A stretch of DNA of 64,000 bases from Owenia fusiformis (GCA_903813345.2 CAIIXF020000007.1:31919564-31983563); one strand, 5' to 3'. Shown: positions 36,301-51,300, numbered from the stretch's first letter. Notes: generated by a model not told the origin, from the sequence alone. Translations and numbers: made by a program.

Positions 36301-39300
36301 AACCCATGCCATCTCATTTTTTTTACTGACATCATGATAACCCATGCCATCTCATTTCTTTACTGACATCATGATAACCCATGTCATCTCATTTCTTTAC
36401 TGACATCATGATAACCCATGCCATCTCATTTTTTACTGACATCATGATAGCTCACATCATCTCATATTTCTTCTCAATTACTTAGATAGGAGTAGGTAGT
36501 TCCCAGTTTCACCACCAGGTGGCTGATTCGGGGGAAATAACATAGCAGGGTATTACAAAATTCCCTTAAACTTGAATATGCATCAGTTTTAGTGGTTCAC
36601 TTTTCATATCACCCTTATGTATGTGATAGTTATACAAATTAAAATATGTCCAGTAAAAATAAATATTATCTGCCCAACACAAGAAGATATTTCACTTTTT
36701 GTGGTTTTACAACATGGAGTCTATTGGGAATCTCCCCAACTTAAAAGTCACATTTCCAAAGAAAATTAAATTTTCAAAGTTGATAAACTCTTTTCAAATC
36801 CACATTTCTCAATGTAATTTTATAAGTAGATTCAAAATATGACATAAGTTAGACTGAATTGTTTATTTTTAATGACGTAAATCAAGATTATTTCTACTCG
36901 CATCTAGGATATTGAGTTGTTACTTGTTGCCTGAACAACATAAATATATAATGATGAGGATAGGTATGATTACTGATGAGTTTACAGAACTTTTGATGGA
37001 ACTTTTGTGGCCTTTTATTAGAGTTAAATGTGAAATAAATGTAAACAACTGATATTCTTGCTGTATATTTTGATTGAATACTAAGATCTTTAATTAAAAG
37101 AATGTGGTAAAAGTTAGGATTGTAATATAAAATACATGTAATACATGAGTACATGTATGTTTTTAAGGAAAATTAAATTCCAGGATGTAACAAACAGAAT
37201 TAGTGCCAGGGTGACTAAACAGGTGATTAATATATACATTTAGAATATAATAATATATTAAAGGGCTGATTAATTGACAATGTGTTTGAAAAGCTGACAA
37301 TAGCAAATTGACAAAGATTTTATCAAATTCCTGTGAAAACTCCTCAAATTGTAATTGTATGACTTATTCACATCCTGGGAGTTATAGATAGCAAAATTGT
37401 CAAGTGAAATGTCCTAAAGAAAGGAACTGCCCATGTTGAAAATACTCAGACTTATTCTATGCTTTCAAGAGACAAACCCTGGAACTAAATGTTTGCTTTC
37501 CAACACTTATGGTATCATAACAGACGTCAGACAATAGTGCTAGATTTTATTCAGAACCCCATTCGCCCATACCTTCTATTTGATTTTGTAAAATAGTTGC
37601 TATTTCATGTATTAACATATTTTGAAAAATGATGATTATAAATGTACAGCAGATAATAGTTATTACAAATATAGAACATAGATATGATATACATGTATAT
37701 AAATACTTTGATTAATATAAGCGTAATCTATACATATTCTTAAGCACCATGTTGGTAAGTGTGATCAATGACACTTTAACAAGTTATTTTCCAACTAGGA
37801 CATACATGTATGTCCTTGTATAAAACAACCTTTCTTGGGTCAGTTTTATCTGCAAAATTGATAATATACACCTTTCCATAAAGTCGGCAAAAAATCGATA
37901 AATGGGCGGGGCAACCTGTCAATCGTTATAGCAGTGACGTCACTCGCGGACTTTTTTGAATGATTTACTCATCTAATTTGGCACTTGACAGTGATCATTG
38001 AGGTACGCACGGGGATAAATCTTGTTAACTATACAAAATGGTGAGTTACATTTTATACTTATCTTTTCTTTATAATATCAAGGGTCTCACTTGTATTGTT
38101 TTATTTCAAAACAATCCATTCAAATCACCTATCAGATGCAAATAAGTCCTGATTGATTGAAATTTTCCTCTCCGAGATTTCAGTCTTTCAAAACTGCCAT
38201 CCAGTCTAAGCTTAGGCTAGACTACTGATGATAGAAGTGTACATCAACAAACAACTATTCCTGTTGTATTTTCACTACCTTTCATAAGCAAACAGCATCA
38301 AATACTAGCCAATATCTTTGAATGAGAATATTGCACATCTTGTGTTGTATTTAGGTTAGAGGTTGTCGTTCAAAGCGGGGTTCAAAGTTCAACTTTAGTT
38401 CACCGGCAAGCTGGCTAACAAGTCATGCTGACATACAAGATTTACTGTAATCCCTTTTACTTTTCTCAATGTTTATTTTAGCAATTTAAAATTTTTATCG
38501 ATCTAATTGGAATTCATTTATTGTGGCAGTCAACATTAGGCCTATTAGGATATAAATCTGTCATATAAAACATCGTTCCACGGATGTTGAAAACAAAGAA
38601 ATATAAAGCTTTATATCTGTTTTTTTAGGATTCTATGAAAGAACAAACGTTATGTGACTGTGAAAAACTGACCACCTCAGATGTGGATGGGTCCACATTT
38701 GATGGGCCCATCAATAAACTGAAAAAGACAGAATGTATTAAGTGGCTGTTGTGCCGAAATATAAAACCTCACCACAAGGATACGTTAGCGTCGCTTCGTG
38801 TTAAAGTGTGCGCCCGACCTGGCTACGTATATAACAGAGTTTATACTGGCGGATTAGACTAGTTCATTTTTTATATGTGTGTGAAAGCTTTCTCTTATTT
38901 GCGTTTTTTTCGTTTAGTACGGTCTTGTTATAATTGCCGAGGTCATATAACCGGGATAAAACAATGATTATCGTTGACTGCGCACACACAAAACATTTAC
39001 GTCGAATGAACAGTGTTATTAAAAATAACAAGCTTTAGAATACAAAGCCCAGTAGTGTGATAATAAGCTGTACACTTACCACTGCTGCATGTACATATTA
39101 GGGCTCACAAAGAGTGGATAGGGAGGTTGTGTTTGTCACTTTTAAATTTTACATTTCAAAATTGCCATTTTACATGTCATAATTTCTTGGTTTCATTCGT
39201 TTAGCCGATCATAACATTGTAAAACAATTTTATCAGGCACTTTAAACTGCAACAGACCAAGGAAAAACAAACCATCCCAGACTGTAACTAGCCACTTTTG

Positions 39301-42300
39301 TTTCATTCCCTCTTGAATTTGGACATATGTTACATATTTGCCCATAGCGACAGTGTTACCATGGCTGTTGCACTTTGGAACTATGCAATGTGTGTGGATA
39401 ATTTTTTTAGAGTCCCGACTCTTATTTTGAAATCTAGTGACATGGTAGGCTTTGTATAAAAAACCTCCTACCTCATACCCACCTACGTGGAACATGATAC
39501 AGTCATTGAAGGGTTCAATTTTAATGATTATTAAATCTCAAAATAGCTCAAAGTATTAACATTTCTACAATTCCAGCTTTGTTTTATGACTAGACAGATG
39601 ACAGATCCATAAATAAAGGCATGTGGATGCATTTTAATGTGTAATGACCCGAGGGCGCCCCGGGGGAATAAATAGCTAACGACCGCGACCATAGGTCCAA
39701 CAAGCCAGATAAAGAAATTGAAAGAAAGTGTGCTAAATTCGATGCTCCGAGTGGGAATCGAACCCAGCTGGGATGTAGTAGGAACTTGCTATCAAGGATC
39801 GTTACAAATGCTTCTATAATTCATCATAAACTAAGATTTAATAGACTAAGATCTTTAAAATTGAACCCTTCAAAGACTGTATTATGTCCCACGTACGTGG
39901 GTAGGTGGGTATGAGGTTTTTTATACAAAGCCGACATGGTACCTGTGGTAAGCTTGTGGGCCAAATCCAATCTCAGCCTTGAAAAAATAAATCATTTTTC
40001 ATCGTTTATATTCATTGATAAAAATCCAACAAACATAAACACGATTTACAGTAGATGTTTTCGGTTTGGGCAAAGAAAAATAAAACTAGATGCCGGAGCC
40101 ATAATAAACGGATCATCATATTCATTGATAAAATATGGTTCAATAAAAATAGCAAGATTTACAGTAGTAGGTTTATGAGTAAGAGCGAAGACCCCATAGA
40201 GCGAAGACCCCATAGGCTTTGGCTAGGATGAAGATGGCTTTTGGATGATCAATAAACATGCATAAGTGTCAAATTGTAGATAGTATTTGAGCTTATTATT
40301 AATCACAGCTTTTAATAATACTTGTAAAAACGTACGACAACTAGACAAAATGGAATTGTATTTCAAAATATTACAATAAACATTGCACAATCTCTGCAGG
40401 ATATTCGGATCTGTCATAAGGGGTCTTATGAGAAAAGGCAAAATGGCTTAACATTTTTGAGAATTGCCGGTATATATGGACATATAAATGAGAACTCTGT
40501 TTGAATATTTAGTTGGAATATACCTATTAAATGACATTGGTACATGATCAGCAGAATATACTAGTAAGTGACACTGAAACCGGCACTGAAAAAGGTAAGT
40601 CTGTTATGTACTTTCAGATTTTGATTTTCCCGCTGTACTATGCAGGACAAGACTCCGCGAGTGACGTCACTGCTGTATTCAGCGGCCTTATGAATATTCA
40701 TGACGTGACTTTATGGAAAGGTGTATAAGATGGAATGTATCTATTTATATGCTTTCAGATAAAGAGAAATATTTAACCTGCAAACAAATATATAAGTCTG
40801 GAGTAACTCAGCTCTCTATTGGTGTTTAGAAAGATGAGGTGATAATATTTGAATTTTCCTGCTCTTCTTAATTAGACATTAACATCTCATAAACAAGAAC
40901 ACAAATGTGTACAAAATGTCCCCACCTATGGGTGATCCCGTCAAATGGTTATCCTAAAAATGAGTAGACAAGACTTTACCGACACAATTTGAGGACGGAA
41001 TATCAAAAATGGCCACCTTAAAATTTACCCAGAATGCCAAAATATTAGTCAGTTCTAGATTTTCATACTAAGAACCACCCCTGAAAATTTGAAATTGATC
41101 CCTCACACAGTTAACCAGAAAACATGTAAACAAGGCTTTACAAACAAGATTTTAGGACGGAAAATCCAAAATGGGTGCCTTGTTATTTAGTTAGAATGCC
41201 AAAAATCTATTCTCTTCTAGATTTTCATACTAAGAATCATCCCTGAAAATTGGAAATTGATCTACCAAACGGTTCACCTGGAAATGCGTAGACAAAACAT
41301 AACAGACAAGATTTTAGGACAGAAAATCCAAAATGGCTGCCTTGACATTTACCCAGAATGCCCAAAAACTAATCAGATCTAGATTTTCATACTAAGAATC
41401 ATCCCTAAAAATTTGAAATTGATCTACCAAACGGTTCACCTAAAAATGCGTAGACAAGACTTTACGGGCAAGATTTTAGGACAGAAAATCCAAAATGGCT
41501 GCTTTGACATTTACCCAGAATGCCAAAAAATTAATCAGATCTAGATTTTCATACTAAGAATCATCCCTGAAAATTTGAAATTGATCGACCACACGGTTCA
41601 CCAAAAAATGCGTAGACAAGACTTTACGGGCAAGATTTTAAGATGGAAAATCCAAAATGGCTGCCTTGACATTTATCTAGAATGCCAAAAAACTAATCAG
41701 ATCTAGATTTTCATACTAAGAATCATCCCTGAAAATTTGAAATTGATCTACCAAACAGTTCACCTGGAAATGCGTAGACAAGACTTTACAGACAAGATTT
41801 TAGGACGGAAAATCCAAAATGGCTGCCTTGACATTTACCCAGAATGCCCAAAAACTAATCAGATCTAGATTTTCATACTAAGAATCATCCCTGAAAATTT
41901 GAAATTGATCTACCAAACGGTTCACCTGAAAATGCGAAGACAAGACTTTACAGACAAGATTTTAGGACGGAAAATCCAAAATGGCTAACAGGTCCAAAAC
42001 CTAATCAGATCTAGAATGAAGTGAGCTGAACAAGATGTTAAAGTTTCAAAAGCAACTGTGAAGCCATTTTTCTTAAAGTTTGCAGACAAGGATTTTAGCA
42101 TTTGACTTCAAAATGGCCGACAGGAAGTAGGTATCGAGTTAAATTTTTTTCATCCACATCTAGATGCACTCATAAGTTAACCCTGAAAATTTGAAGGTGA
42201 TATCTGTAGCGGTTTTGGAGAAAACTGCCGGACGTACGGACGGACGGACAGACGGACATACGGACAGACAGACGCGCCTAGGCCGACAATATGGCCCCGC

Positions 42301-45300
42301 ACTATGTGGTGGGGACATAAAAAGGCATTAACATTATAAAATGTCAACACTTGGTTGCATACAATTGGTTACAAAACTGTGACAACTTGTTACAGATATC
42401 TAGATTTTCATACTAAGAATCATCCCTGAAAATTTGAAATTGATCGACCACACGGTTCACCAAAAAATGCGTAGACAAGACTTTACGGGCAAGATTTTAA
42501 GATGGAAAATCCAAAATGGCTGCCTTGACATTTATCTAGAATGCCAAAAAACTAATCAGATCTAGATTTTCATACTAAGAATCATCCCTGAAAATTTGAA
42601 ATTGATCTACCAAACAGTTCACCTGGAAATGCGTAGACAAGACTTTACAGACAAGATTTTAGGACGGAAAATCCAAAATGGCTGCCTTGACATTTACCCA
42701 GAATGCCCAAAAACTAATCAGATCTAGATTTTCATACTAAGAATCATCCCTGAAAATTTGAAATTGATCTACCAAACGGTTCACCTGAAAATGCGAAGAC
42801 AAGACTTTACAGACAAGATTTTAGGACGGAAAATCCAAAATGGCCGACAATAAAAAAGTGATTATGAGTTTTTGCCGATTTCTTTTTACAAAATTATCAC
42901 ATATAACTACTGTTAACAATAACATAGGCTTTTACAACAAAGTACACCTGCAATTATTTATAAAGCTACAAAATAGTTAAAGTATGAAAACTGAAAAACA
43001 CCATTCAATATGATACAAAGTATTATCGCGCGCTAACTTTTCTTAAAACATTCAAAATGGCTGACATGACTGAGCTAACAGGTCCAAAACCTAATCAGAT
43101 CTAGAATGAAGTGAGCTGAACAAGATGTTAAAGTTTCAAAAGCAACTGTGAAGCCATTTTTCTTAAAGTTTGCAGACAAGGATTTTAGCATTTGACTTCA
43201 AAATGGCCGACAGGAAGTAGGTATCGAGTTAAATTTTTTTCATCCACATCTAGATGCACTCATAAGTTAACCCTGAAAATTTGAAGGTGATATCTGTAGC
43301 GGTTTTGGAGAAAACTGCCGGACGTACGGACGGACGGACAGACGGACATACGGACAGACGGACAGACAGACGCGCCTAGGCCGACAATATGGCCCCGCAC
43401 TATGTGGTGGGGACATAAAAAGGCATTAACATTATAAAATGTCAACACTTGGTTGCATACAATTGGTTACAAAACTGTGACAACTTGTTACAGATATCAA
43501 TCAGCAACTACTTACAACTGACCATCAAACATGAACTGCTATCTATAGGTCAGTCACCAAAACTAGAGGCCATAACAATGCTGCATGGTCCTTTAGTTGA
43601 AAATATGTAAGATAAATATTATTTATTTAACCCGACTGAACCCACCAAACAATAACACACATATGCATATACATGTTCAAGGACCACCCATTGTATTCGT
43701 TTTGGCCACATCTTGAAAGATGTAATACCTTTTATCAATAAAATAAATTATTATTAAAGTAAATTATTGCTTAATCCCCTTGAGTTTTATGCGAATGCAG
43801 TTACTTAACTTTTGGGCCAATGTTTGTGATTTATCAAAAAACTAACATACATAGAGTATCATTTCAAAAGGAAACAACTTAGAAATTAATTAACATTTTA
43901 CAGGGTGAACCAAAAATGTCTACATGTTAACCTTTTTAAAATTATATGAATTATATTAAACATTTTTGAGGCAAAAAATTTCCCTCTAACCCATAGTGTC
44001 CCTTTAATGTATTGTATAACTGTCCTGTCAACCTGGGTTCATAATTCTCATCAATTAAGCCATTTTGAAAAGGCAATAAATCAGATAGCATTGTATGTGT
44101 TGGCTTACCCTGCGTGCAGAGTCTAGTTAAACTACACTCTGCCTAGTAGAGACCATATTATAGTTTAGTAGCCCCGCCCCCACGACGGGTACCGGTGACA
44201 GTTTGGGTTATAAATAACTTTTGACCTATGCGCTGACCTTTCTTCCAACAATCAGCGAGCTTGAGGAAACATACGCCAAATGCGTTCTAATTAAATATGC
44301 GCATGTCATTGGTCAATTCCGGGCTCAACGATGATGTCAGAAGGAATGACCATATATAAAACGTCGGTCAATTTTGGCCGACGAACACTGATTGGCGCGG
44401 TGAGTTCACAGGTTTATTTTAGTTTGAAAGAGTGAAGACGAAGCTCTCTTTTAAGAAGTGAAGTCAAACGAATGCAAAGGGTAGTGTTGGCTACATGCTT
44501 AACAAGTTGTAATGTCAGAGTTAACTCTAGGTGCATCAAATACTTCTTTGATGAACATTTCATACATACTTTTTTAGATATACTTTATGGATGAAAAGTA
44601 ACAGTAATTTCTAAATCAAATTTTATAATTCAAAATAAAATCCACTTTTTGGAGAAGGGAGTTAAAACTGTTAGTACAATTATTCAATAATCTGCTTTTA
44701 AAGGTTTTAACATAACCTCAAATTGCAATCTGACAATTTTGCTCCATTCCTACTCTCCAGACTAAGAAAAGTCATTCCGATATTGACAGAATGTTGACAG
44801 AAGATTTTACTACTTTAAAAGAAAGGTTCATTTACATTCATTCTATAATATAATACCTTTCCTTGATTTAACCTAATCTAATCATATGAGAACAATTAAT
44901 ATTCAGCTATTCAATCAGAAATACAATCAAAGAAGTTCATGGCCCTTTAGAAGTTGCTGACATTTCTTTTATACTCAAATCCCCATGGAAGATCACTTCT
45001 ATTGAAATCATAAAGATCCAAATCAAAACTGTAAAAGTGTAGCCAGAGGGTAGTAATTCCTCCTAGCCTCTGAGCTCCATGCTTGGACTCACACATCCAA
45101 TCAAATGCTCTTACCTGTAGTGTAAACCCCCATGAGTTGCCAGATTTCTGCATGAGCAGTGTACGTCGTCTCTTGTTCTCATCTCTATCTGTCTCAGCAA
45201 CATGGTCGCCTTCAACTGTCTCAAGCTCATCACCAACAGACTTACGGTTCTCCCTCTGGAAGTAGATAAAGTGTATATTAATCATAAATAGCGCAGATGT

Positions 45301-48300
45301 ATTAATATTAGACTGATGAATATAATGTTTTCTTTTGTTCAGCAGTCCAAATTACAAAATAAGCCCATCCTGTTTACCTTTATGACTTCAAAGCCAGCCA
45401 TTTTGCATACTTTTACAGATAATCCTTAAATCCTTACCATGTTCTGCACACTCATTGTTTGTGAGTGATATGAGCATCTCTAAAAATCAGTACTTCGCAA
45501 TTAATAAGTAACCTAATCATTCTTTTTATTTAACTTCCTTAAAGCGCAAAGTGCCAAATGATTACATGAAGGAGAATTATAAGGAAAATCAAGAGGCAAT
45601 GAGGAAAATTCCTTATAGTGTTATCTTTTAACTTACTAGTAGTACCCAGGGCATGATGCCCTATTGCCCTTAGTTTGGCATCTACCCCCTCTATGTACCC
45701 TGACCCCTCAATCAATACACATAACTACATTGGGATTAATCCATGTTGTCTATTTTGGCATGATCATAATTTCAGATTCTTAAAAACACTGTCTATTTTT
45801 GATGAACAATCGCTTTTGACTGAGTAGATAGTAGTGATGTTTCCAAGGGATACTTGGGTATGGAATCATATGATGGGACATGGGGAAATAGATGATGCAA
45901 AATTAACAAGTCAGAATAGGGAAATACCTAATTAGACACTTGAATGATGAACTAAAAAGAGATTAAAGTTGCTGCTTTGCTTGGCCATACATTTTTTCTA
46001 ATATATACTATTTTCTAAAATCATCCAGAAATAGATCCATTCTACAATCACAAATGAAATATCCAGAAATTTGCCATGCTGAGAATTCCCTACAGGGCTT
46101 CTGTTTTCCATATGTTTACTCAATTATACATGTAACATGTAGTATCTGTATTGATAAAAATAAACCATTTCTGGCATACTAGAGAGTTTCTTGTTCAAAT
46201 GAAGTTTAGATATGTCCTATTAACACTAAACATAAGACAGGATATTTTTTTCCTATTAATTGTTATTGTTTTACTTTGTAGGTAAAATCTAAGATGAAGA
46301 TAATCCTAGATACAGAGATACCGATCCACTTGACAAAAACAGCAAATGTATGTATGTAAACATATGTACATGTGTGTAAGGGTTTAATTCAAAATCAGTT
46401 TGACATTTATTGATTTCAATAAAAACAAATGAGACAATTAACAGATAATTTGCGCATTTACAGAAATACTGTATAGGTGAACTGTGCTGAAACAGATTTA
46501 TGATATACACGGTGGGACTACCCTTTGTCAAAGTTTGATTTTCCTCCTTGAAGACAACTTCATCTGTGGTCCTTTTGAAGAATTAGATAAACCAGTTATA
46601 TATGACAAGCTTCCTGAAATTTTGCAAAGCATGTGAGAACAACTTATGATGTCCATTGTTCTGTGTCGTGATTTGGACACTTATCAGAGGCAAGGCACAA
46701 CTTAACAAATATAGGGAACAAATAGAAACATTTAGAAGATCTACATGTCGTAACAGGCCACTTTAGTGCAACCTATATTTTCAGTACCTCTCTATATATT
46801 ACATAATTAAAGAATAAATTACATTGCATTTCAGTAGAAATTCCTGGTAGAAACCTGTACAGAAACTAGATAGCACTTCAAAGAATACCTAATTAACATA
46901 TTATCAAGTATGTAACTCTCAGGAATTTGAATTTTGCAATCTGACATGCAAATCAAAGCAAATTCATTATAATTAATGTAACTTGAGGAATTTAAGCCAA
47001 AATATTTATGTAATGATATGTCCAAAGATCTAAATAAAATGTTTCTCTCAATAAGAGAAAAGTATAACTAAACAAACTTATTCAAAGAGTGTCTCCTTCA
47101 GTAAAGCTTAACACCAGCAGAGTGACAATTTGCTCTCCTGTTAAAAATCTGTTTGCATATTACCAAACAAAGACTCTCCTTCAATCCTTTGGAAGGGCAA
47201 AAAGACCTTCTCCTCCAGGAGAGCGAAACATAACTATGACAAAGACCCATCTCCTTTGAAAACACCATCATTAAACAATCACATTACAAGTATACCGATC
47301 AATGAAAAATTGCATCTTTGAATCTTTTGGTAACAGAATTGAGTTTATTATACCATGTGATTTGTTTCAATATATTCTTAAAGTTGACCATAATGACTGA
47401 ATACAAGGCATTAACATGCTAAATGTCACCACTAGCCATTTGTTACAGATGGCGAAAGCTGACCGCCACCTGCTGAACACTGGCTACAAAAAAAGTAGGA
47501 GACTATAACAATATGTCACCATATAAGGTTGCTAAATAATAAATCATCTTTACTTTTCTACTAAGTTAAGGGCTGGTAAGTTCTAAGTGCTTTCCACGTA
47601 GTAACGCACACTGCATTTCTTTTTATCTTTTTATCTACTTTTAATATTGTGTTGTATAAAGTTAAAATAACATTTATCATTTATCTATACATGGCAAAGT
47701 CATCATCTGAATAGATCTTTTAGAAAGATATTTTCTGGTGACATCATTTCATACTTATTTATGTGCCAGTTTATCAGTTTATATATGGTAAGTAAAATGT
47801 GACTGTCTTAAATAAGACTTTGCAAAACATCTGATTTTACACTCTGTCTGTACTCAACTTGGCAAAGTGTTTTTGATGAACTCTCACTGTAGACTATGAG
47901 GTAAAATTGCTCTTTCTAATAGGACACATTCCACCTTAATTGGACCAACTTGCATTAATCAAACTTGACTGTAATGTCTGATACAGTTCACAAATAAAAT
48001 AAAATGATGACATTCAAATAAAATGATTTTGATTAAAAAAATCTGGTTAATGTGCAACAGTGTATAAACACAGCAATGCTATTGTATTGCTATTTTCATC
48101 AAGGCAAAGATCCAGGTATACTGTTGATATCACTTCTCATCTTCACTGCACAATACCCTGTGCTATATTCACTCACCAGTAGAGTACTATACTTTGACTA
48201 TAGTCTATGATTCACAATTTGACAGTGTGCCATTCGACCAATCATTAAGCATCACAGAGCCTGATTAATTTGTTATTGTAATCACTACGGAAAATCATTG

Positions 48301-51300
48301 CTGAGCAGTGTTCAGTTCTCATTGGACCAATAAGTTCATAAGTTTATCACTCAAATATAGAGTGAGAGGATATCAGCAGCTCTTGTAAAGGGTTGATGTC
48401 AAACAGATCCAGGTTGCATTACTCACTGCAGGCCAACACAGGTTAATTATCTGTTTTTAAATTTTAGGCCTAGGTTGGCTTTTCTATAATATTTATTCTA
48501 CATAGTAATAATAAATATCGTAAAATTACTAGTCAAAATGAGAGAAAATGGTAATCTAATTATTTTGGTGTGAGGAAGAAAATGTTTCAACTTTTAAGGA
48601 AGTTAGGATGATGAAAAATAAACAATCAATCTGAAAGAGCCTTTAAATCTTACAAATGTTAATATCAATAAAAGAAAAATGAAAAATCTTAATATTCCAT
48701 TCATTTTTATCTTTAAATTGATGGAGTAACCAATGCATACTTAGAGCTAGTTTTTCATTGTTAATATGGACATATATTTTTCATTGAAATTATTTTTTAT
48801 TTACATTTGTAAGGGCTGAAGATACCCTAGGTTGCATTCTGTCAACATCAAATTATATATAAGAAAGGTATAATAAATAAATATATATTGTCTCCTGTGT
48901 ACACTTTATGTTGGTTATATATTTGTGATTTCTAGGAATAGAGGATGAAATAAAATATCATAAACATTTAAATGGGTCATTTGGGATGATGAAAATCTAT
49001 AAAACATACATTTTTAATTTATTATATTTTAAAAAGTTGATAGAATGCTTTTCCGCAAATTGATGGAATAGTTGTGGAGTTAGGACCAAAAAAGAGCTGA
49101 AACATGATGTTTCTGCAATATAAATGACGGCCACTTTGAATATTTGCGAAACATTACTTGACATTATTGATAACCTAAAAACTAAGTAACCTGTACAATT
49201 TCAAGCATATTGTTTGAATACTTATTGAGTTGTGACCAATAAGGAGCTCAAAACTTTTTCCACAAAAAATGGCGGGCTTTTGAGCCACTCACTTTGAGAT
49301 GGACTGACTGATGGATGGACGGATAGACGGACAGATGGATGTGCCAGCAGCTAAATATACAGAAAATATATTTATATACAGAAAAAATCAAATGACTTTA
49401 CAAAAGTCATAGGGAAAACAAACATCTAGTATTCCAAAGTATAATTCAACAGACAATTCATAACCAAGAATTTGTTTACTGCCTTTGTGATAAACTGAAA
49501 AATATATATTGCGAGAATAAGGGCATAAATATCCTGTACTGCAAGCTTCATACGTCACACACACATTTTTTTAAATGAAAACTGTGTCACTGCTTGACAT
49601 GGTTCATAAATGTCAATAGATTGAACAAAGATACTTTATATTTTTTTTCATAAAAATGCTTGGAGTATGTCAAACGATTTGATGTCAATGTGATTATCTG
49701 GGTAACTTGCTGTTTATAGACAATAGACATGATTTATTTGAAAACTTCTAAACAGAACAAAGCCAAAGGAACTGTTATTTTCATGCTATCATACCCTTTT
49801 CAAGAGTTTCATTTCATCTCTCAAAAAGAGGTCTACAATAAACCATACCATCAAATTTGACAACGTCATAAACTGTCAAAAAATATTGAAAAAGAGAATT
49901 TTGAAATTATGAAGTCTCTAACTGATATATGTATATGTGTTTCAACAGGCTTTGATACTCTAATAGAGTGATATGTGATAGATATAGAAGGATATACTAT
50001 GAAAGTGTGCATTCTAAATATGTGTAACTTGGTTATATGATAATTAAAGACATTCAACAAGTAAGTCAAAACAATTGTGGAGTATGAAGAATAGAAACTA
50101 GTCACGCTGACTTGTCTAAGTTAATTCTTTACAAAGAGAGTCAATGAGGACTAAGTCTCAGTGAAACAAAGCAGTTTGGAAAATTTCATTCAAAAGTGGT
50201 CATTTAGTTTGTAGATATTATGTTACGAAAAAAACTCCTTAACACTAGTACTGAAAGTAATGAAATATGATAACATACGTCAGACAATAACAAAACAAGT
50301 GCTAAAAGATACCAGTAATCACACAATGCATACAGTCAAGTGTTACTCTAATAAAGAACTTTATAGCTAAAAGACAAAATGTTTCATTTAGCTCAAGTAC
50401 TCATTGGTATGGAATAACTTTAAAAACATTTAACTTATTTCTCCCAACTACAAAACACAAATTCAAGTTACATAAAATTTATTAGAATAATATTTTGTCC
50501 TAGCTTCATTATTTTACATTTAATACACAATGTAGATATGGCTTCCAAATATGTTCTTATATAGTAGCCGAGAGTAGCTACCATATACTATATATATATA
50601 TTTGCATGAGTCTCTAGTACCCAATCATTATCCCCACGGGACCCCACCCCTTCCCCCATTTCTTACTTTATTTTCTTACTTATGGTTCAAAATAAGAATG
50701 GGGAGACAGAGAAACAAACATCTATATAAAACTAAACGTGAAACAGGTTTTTGGAATGACCATCAATGATTCTAATCTGAGGCAATGGGCTTGAGTAAGA
50801 GTGGAAATCAAACTTTGTCCAATAAAAAATCCAATTGTTATTGTACTTTACGTTATTATTTAAAACTAATGATTTTTCTATCTATCCTGCTATCCTAAAT
50901 TAGAATAAATGAAATGCAGTCAACTGGACTAAATGTTTTAATTAAATTTTAAGCTGGCATGATGCCACATTCAACTGAACATATAAAAGTTAACTGATTG
51001 ATTACATAGATCTATTGTCCAGCCCTATTAACAAGTTATCTTGTTGACTTTTAACTGTGGAAAACATTAGTTATGATATAGCAAACATCATGCCCTGTGT
51101 TTTCCCAAACACATATGGGACTTGAAGTGAGGGAGGGGGAGACACTTGATGCAGTCCACAATGGCCAAACTGCCATACCTGGGAAGGTGTTTTGATTAAG
51201 TTGGGGTTTAAGAGGCATCTTATTCCTGTATCACAAGAATGTTATGAGATTTGCTCTTGATTACAAAACTGTACTTTGCTCTACTCTGTAGCCAAGGCAT

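Larger units (their letters stand above)
37869..40723 (+). mobile_element. 2.9-kb DNA transposon carrying a SAP-like ORF
   Basis: The termini are CACCTTTCCATAAAGTC (37869-37885) and its exact complement (40707-40723), both flanked by TATA. About 45 bp inward a second exact 21-bp inverted pair lies at 37930-37950 and 40654-40674, centred on the CRE palindrome TGACGTCA. Inside are a short two-exon gene (38038-38862) and a second foldback (39448-39932). The superfamily is uncertain; a SAP-like second protein is something I associate with ISL2EU-type elements, which would be inference. Confidence 0.7.
34719..45114. other. Large intron 2 of the PDZ gene
   Basis: This 10.4-kb intron, located inside the PDZ domain coding region, carries the 37-bp minisatellite, a 2.9-kb transposon with a SAP-like ORF, the 162-bp array and a promoter-like TIR element. 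No further PDZ-gene exon was seen. Confidence 0.7.

Noticed and set aside
39744-39766. tRNA-like B box (GGTTCGATTCCC, minus strand) considered as a tRNA gene or SINE
   Set aside because: No A box, no matching 5' acceptor arm and no cloverleaf could be found; at most a 3' tRNA-like remnant inside a foldback.
43260-43448. Minus-strand ORF with VCPSVRMSVCPSVRTS
   Set aside because: It is a translation of the GGAC/AGAC tail of a dispersed repeat.
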